A stretch of 6,390 nt of DNA from Lentimicrobium sp. Lineage in GTDB: Bacteria > Bacteroidota > Bacteroidia > Bacteroidales > Lentimicrobiaceae. The stretch is taken from positions 1 to 6,390 of the forward strand of contig JAAXUD010000175.1 in the NCBI GenBank assembly GCA_013336205.1, written 5' to 3'. A model generated the notes under the pieces. That model made no database searches, had not been told where the DNA came from, and saw only the letters and a list, made by a program, of their open reading frames with translations. The stretch's first letter is position 1. Each line of letters starts with the position of its first letter. The translations under genes were made by a program, and so were the position numbers. Positions 4,934-6,390 of this stretch are shown here, piece after piece.

Positions 4934-6390
4934 TTACCTTTTAAAGCAATCGCCCCAGTTCACATTCCTCATATCCCCGGATTTCTCAAACTCAAGGTGC
5001 ATACCAAAAGCAGCCGCCAAAGTGCAGGGGGTATGGGTATCTCCGGCCAGGCTGGCATAATCACTGAGTGCCTGCCGATAATCTGGATGAACGCAGTTAT
5101 CAATAATAGCCTGCATTCTGGCCTTGGGCGATTTTGACCGCAAATCTGCTACACCTTGCTCAGTAATAATTACCTGAACCGAATGTTCGTTGTGATCGGT
5201 ATGAGAAACCATGGGGACAAAAGCACTGATCTTGCCACCTTTGGCTATTGAAGGACAGGTGAATATTGAAATATAGGCATTCCGGGTAAAATCTCCGGAA
5301 CCACCTATGCCATTCATCATTTTACGTCCCATAACATTGGTGCTGTTTACATTACCAAACAAATCGGCTTCAATGGCTGTATTGATTGATATAATACCAA
5401 TTCGACGCGCCACTTCAGGACTGTTTGATATTTCCTGCGGCCGGAGGACAATGCGTTTGTGGAAAAAATCAAGTTCATCGTAAATACTTCTGAGCATATC
5501 GGGCGAAACGGTGAGTGAACAGCCACTTGCAAACTTAACACGTCCTTGTTTCATCAACTCAATAACACTGTCCTGAATTACCTCAGTGTACATCTCAAAG
5601 TCAGGAATACCTTTATGGGCGCCCAGTGCTGACATAACTGCATTGGCAATATTACCCACACCCGATTGCAAAGGAAGAAAAGAAGATGGAATTCTTCCGG
5701 CTTTCATTTCTGCAGATAAAAAGCCGGCTACATTCCGGCCAATCTGTTCTGTTACCTCATCTGTATTGGCAAATCCTCCGACTTCATCGGGAAGGTTTGT
5801 TAACACAACACCTGCAATTTTAGAAGGATCAACTTTAATGACTTCAACCCCTGCCCTGTCGGATGGTTTATAAATAGGAATTTCGCGACGGTTTGGAGGA
5901 TCAGCAACAATATGTATATCGTGCATTCCTCTCAGTGCTTTCGGATGAAATGCGTTAAGCTCTATAAGAATTTTATCGGCCACCTTGCAAATTGTTGGTG
6001 AAATTCCTACACCCGTTGTCAGCACTATTTCACCTTGTTCGGTTACATCGCAGGCTTCAATTATGCCCCAGTTAATTTTTCCCAGGAAGCCATACCGGAT
6101 ATTTTGACCGACAACAGAAAGGTGTGAATCAAAATAATCTGCCTTGCCTGCATTTATAAGATTTCTGAGGTCAGGATTCGATTGGTAAGGAGTTCTGAAC
6201 TTAACAGCCTCAGCCCTGGCCAGCGAGCCATCAAGCGAATCGCCCGTTGAAGCCCCGGTGATTACACCAATTTTAAATGGCCTGCCCTGGGCATGCTCCA
6301 TTTTAGCCTTTTCGCCTATCGCAACAGGGATTGACTTTACTGAACCGGCAGGAGTAAAGCCACTGAAACCCACCACTTCATCGTGGTTTA
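4934..6390 (-). CDS. Acetyl-CoA hydrolase/transferase, likely succinate:acetate CoA-transferase (5' truncated)
   Basis: The frame stays open to the right edge (codons for Asn-His-Asp-Glu precede the GTG at 6376), so the gene begins outside the window; about 25 residues are probably missing compared with the ~505-residue AarC-type enzymes. These class I CoA-transferases move CoA between acyl groups, for example succinyl-CoA plus acetate to succinate plus acetyl-CoA, through a glutamyl-CoA thioester. The catalytic Glu is likely residue 265 counted from the GTG (in MYTEVIQDS; codon 5582-5584), matching Glu294 of A. aceti AarC by position. Other signatures: GFSGFTPAG near the N-end, QSGVGNIANAVMSALG (237-252), INTAIEADLFGNVNS (331-345), NGIGGSGDF (355-363), VPMVSHTDHNEHSV (387-400), and ITEQGVADLR (404-413). 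In Bacteroidota such enzymes serve acetate formation or succinate/propionate fermentation. Exact acyl specificity cannot be read from sequence. Confidence 0.93.
   Translation of the reverse strand, partial: NHDEVVGFSGFTPAGSVKSIPVAIGEKAKMEHAQGRPFKIGVITGASTGDSLDGSLARAEAVKFRTPYQSNPDLRNLINAGKADYFDSHLSVVGQNIRYGFLGKINWGIIEACDVTEQGEIVLTTGVGISPTICKVADKILIELNAFHPKALRGMHDIHIVADPPNRREIPIYKPSDRAGVEVIKVDPSKIAGVVLTNLPDEVGGFANTDEVTEQIGRNVAGFLSAEMKAGRIPSSFLPLQSGVGNIANAVMSALGAHKGIPDFEMYTEVIQDSVIELMKQGRVKFASGCSLTVSPDMLRSIYDELDFFHKRIVLRPQEISNSPEVARRIGIISINTAIEADLFGNVNSTNVMGRKMMNGIGGSGDFTRNAYISIFTCPSIAKGGKISAFVPMVSHTDHNEHSVQVIITEQGVADLRSKSPKARMQAIIDNCVHPDYRQALSDYASLAGDTHTPCTLAAAFGMHLEFEKSGDMRNVNWGDCFKR

Noticed and set aside
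5586..5873. 95-codon plus-strand open frame inside the CoA-transferase
   Set aside because: Antisense shadow of a strongly conserved enzyme; no independent support.

Overview
This window looks like chromosomal DNA from a member of the Bacteroidota. The evidence is AT-rich intergenic DNA, A-rich rather than Shine-Dalgarno-like leaders before start codons, two sites resembling the Bacteroidota TTG / TAnnTTTG promoter, and a gene set (Fur-family regulator, Dps, endonuclease IV, stand-alone receiver, PAS kinase, succinate-type CoA-transferase) common in anaerobic or facultative members. A Bacteroidales/Marinilabiliales-like host is my impression from protein style and was not tested. I see no transposase, integrase, CRISPR array, tRNA or rRNA.

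Layout, left to right. The C-terminal part of a Fur-family metalloregulator (cut by the left edge) runs into dps, 22 bases downstream, and the two probably form an iron/peroxide-response operon. Next is a 433-base gap containing several predicted hairpins. Two are long and rely partly on G-U pairs, which suggests a structured RNA read rightward. This gap is the least explained part of the window. It is followed by nfo (endonuclease IV), complete with all nine metal ligands. A 245-base gap with a good Bacteroidota-type promoter match then leads to a stand-alone receiver protein, which ends at a strong intrinsic terminator.

Convergent to the receiver is a PAS sensor histidine kinase on the minus strand, whose PAS region carries an unusual cysteine cluster. 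Its start is ambiguous, and I prefer the internal ATG at 3889. After another gap of about 425 bases, with short ATCTGAT repeats, comes a small plus-strand gene resembling the SUKH (SMI1/KNR4, YrhA-like) family, with no toxin gene beside it. It converges on a minus-strand acetyl-CoA hydrolase/transferase, probably a succinate:acetate CoA-transferase, whose 5' end runs off the right edge. A 9-bp hairpin lies between these two genes and can serve as a shared terminator.

Taken together, this is a mostly housekeeping region: oxidative-stress and iron handling plus base-excision repair on the left, two-component signalling in the middle, acetate/succinate CoA metabolism on the right. I did not find a clearly new multi-gene system. 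The leads most worth following are the hairpin-rich dps-nfo gap, the cysteine cluster of the PAS kinase, and the orphan SUKH-like gene with its repeat-bearing upstream region.
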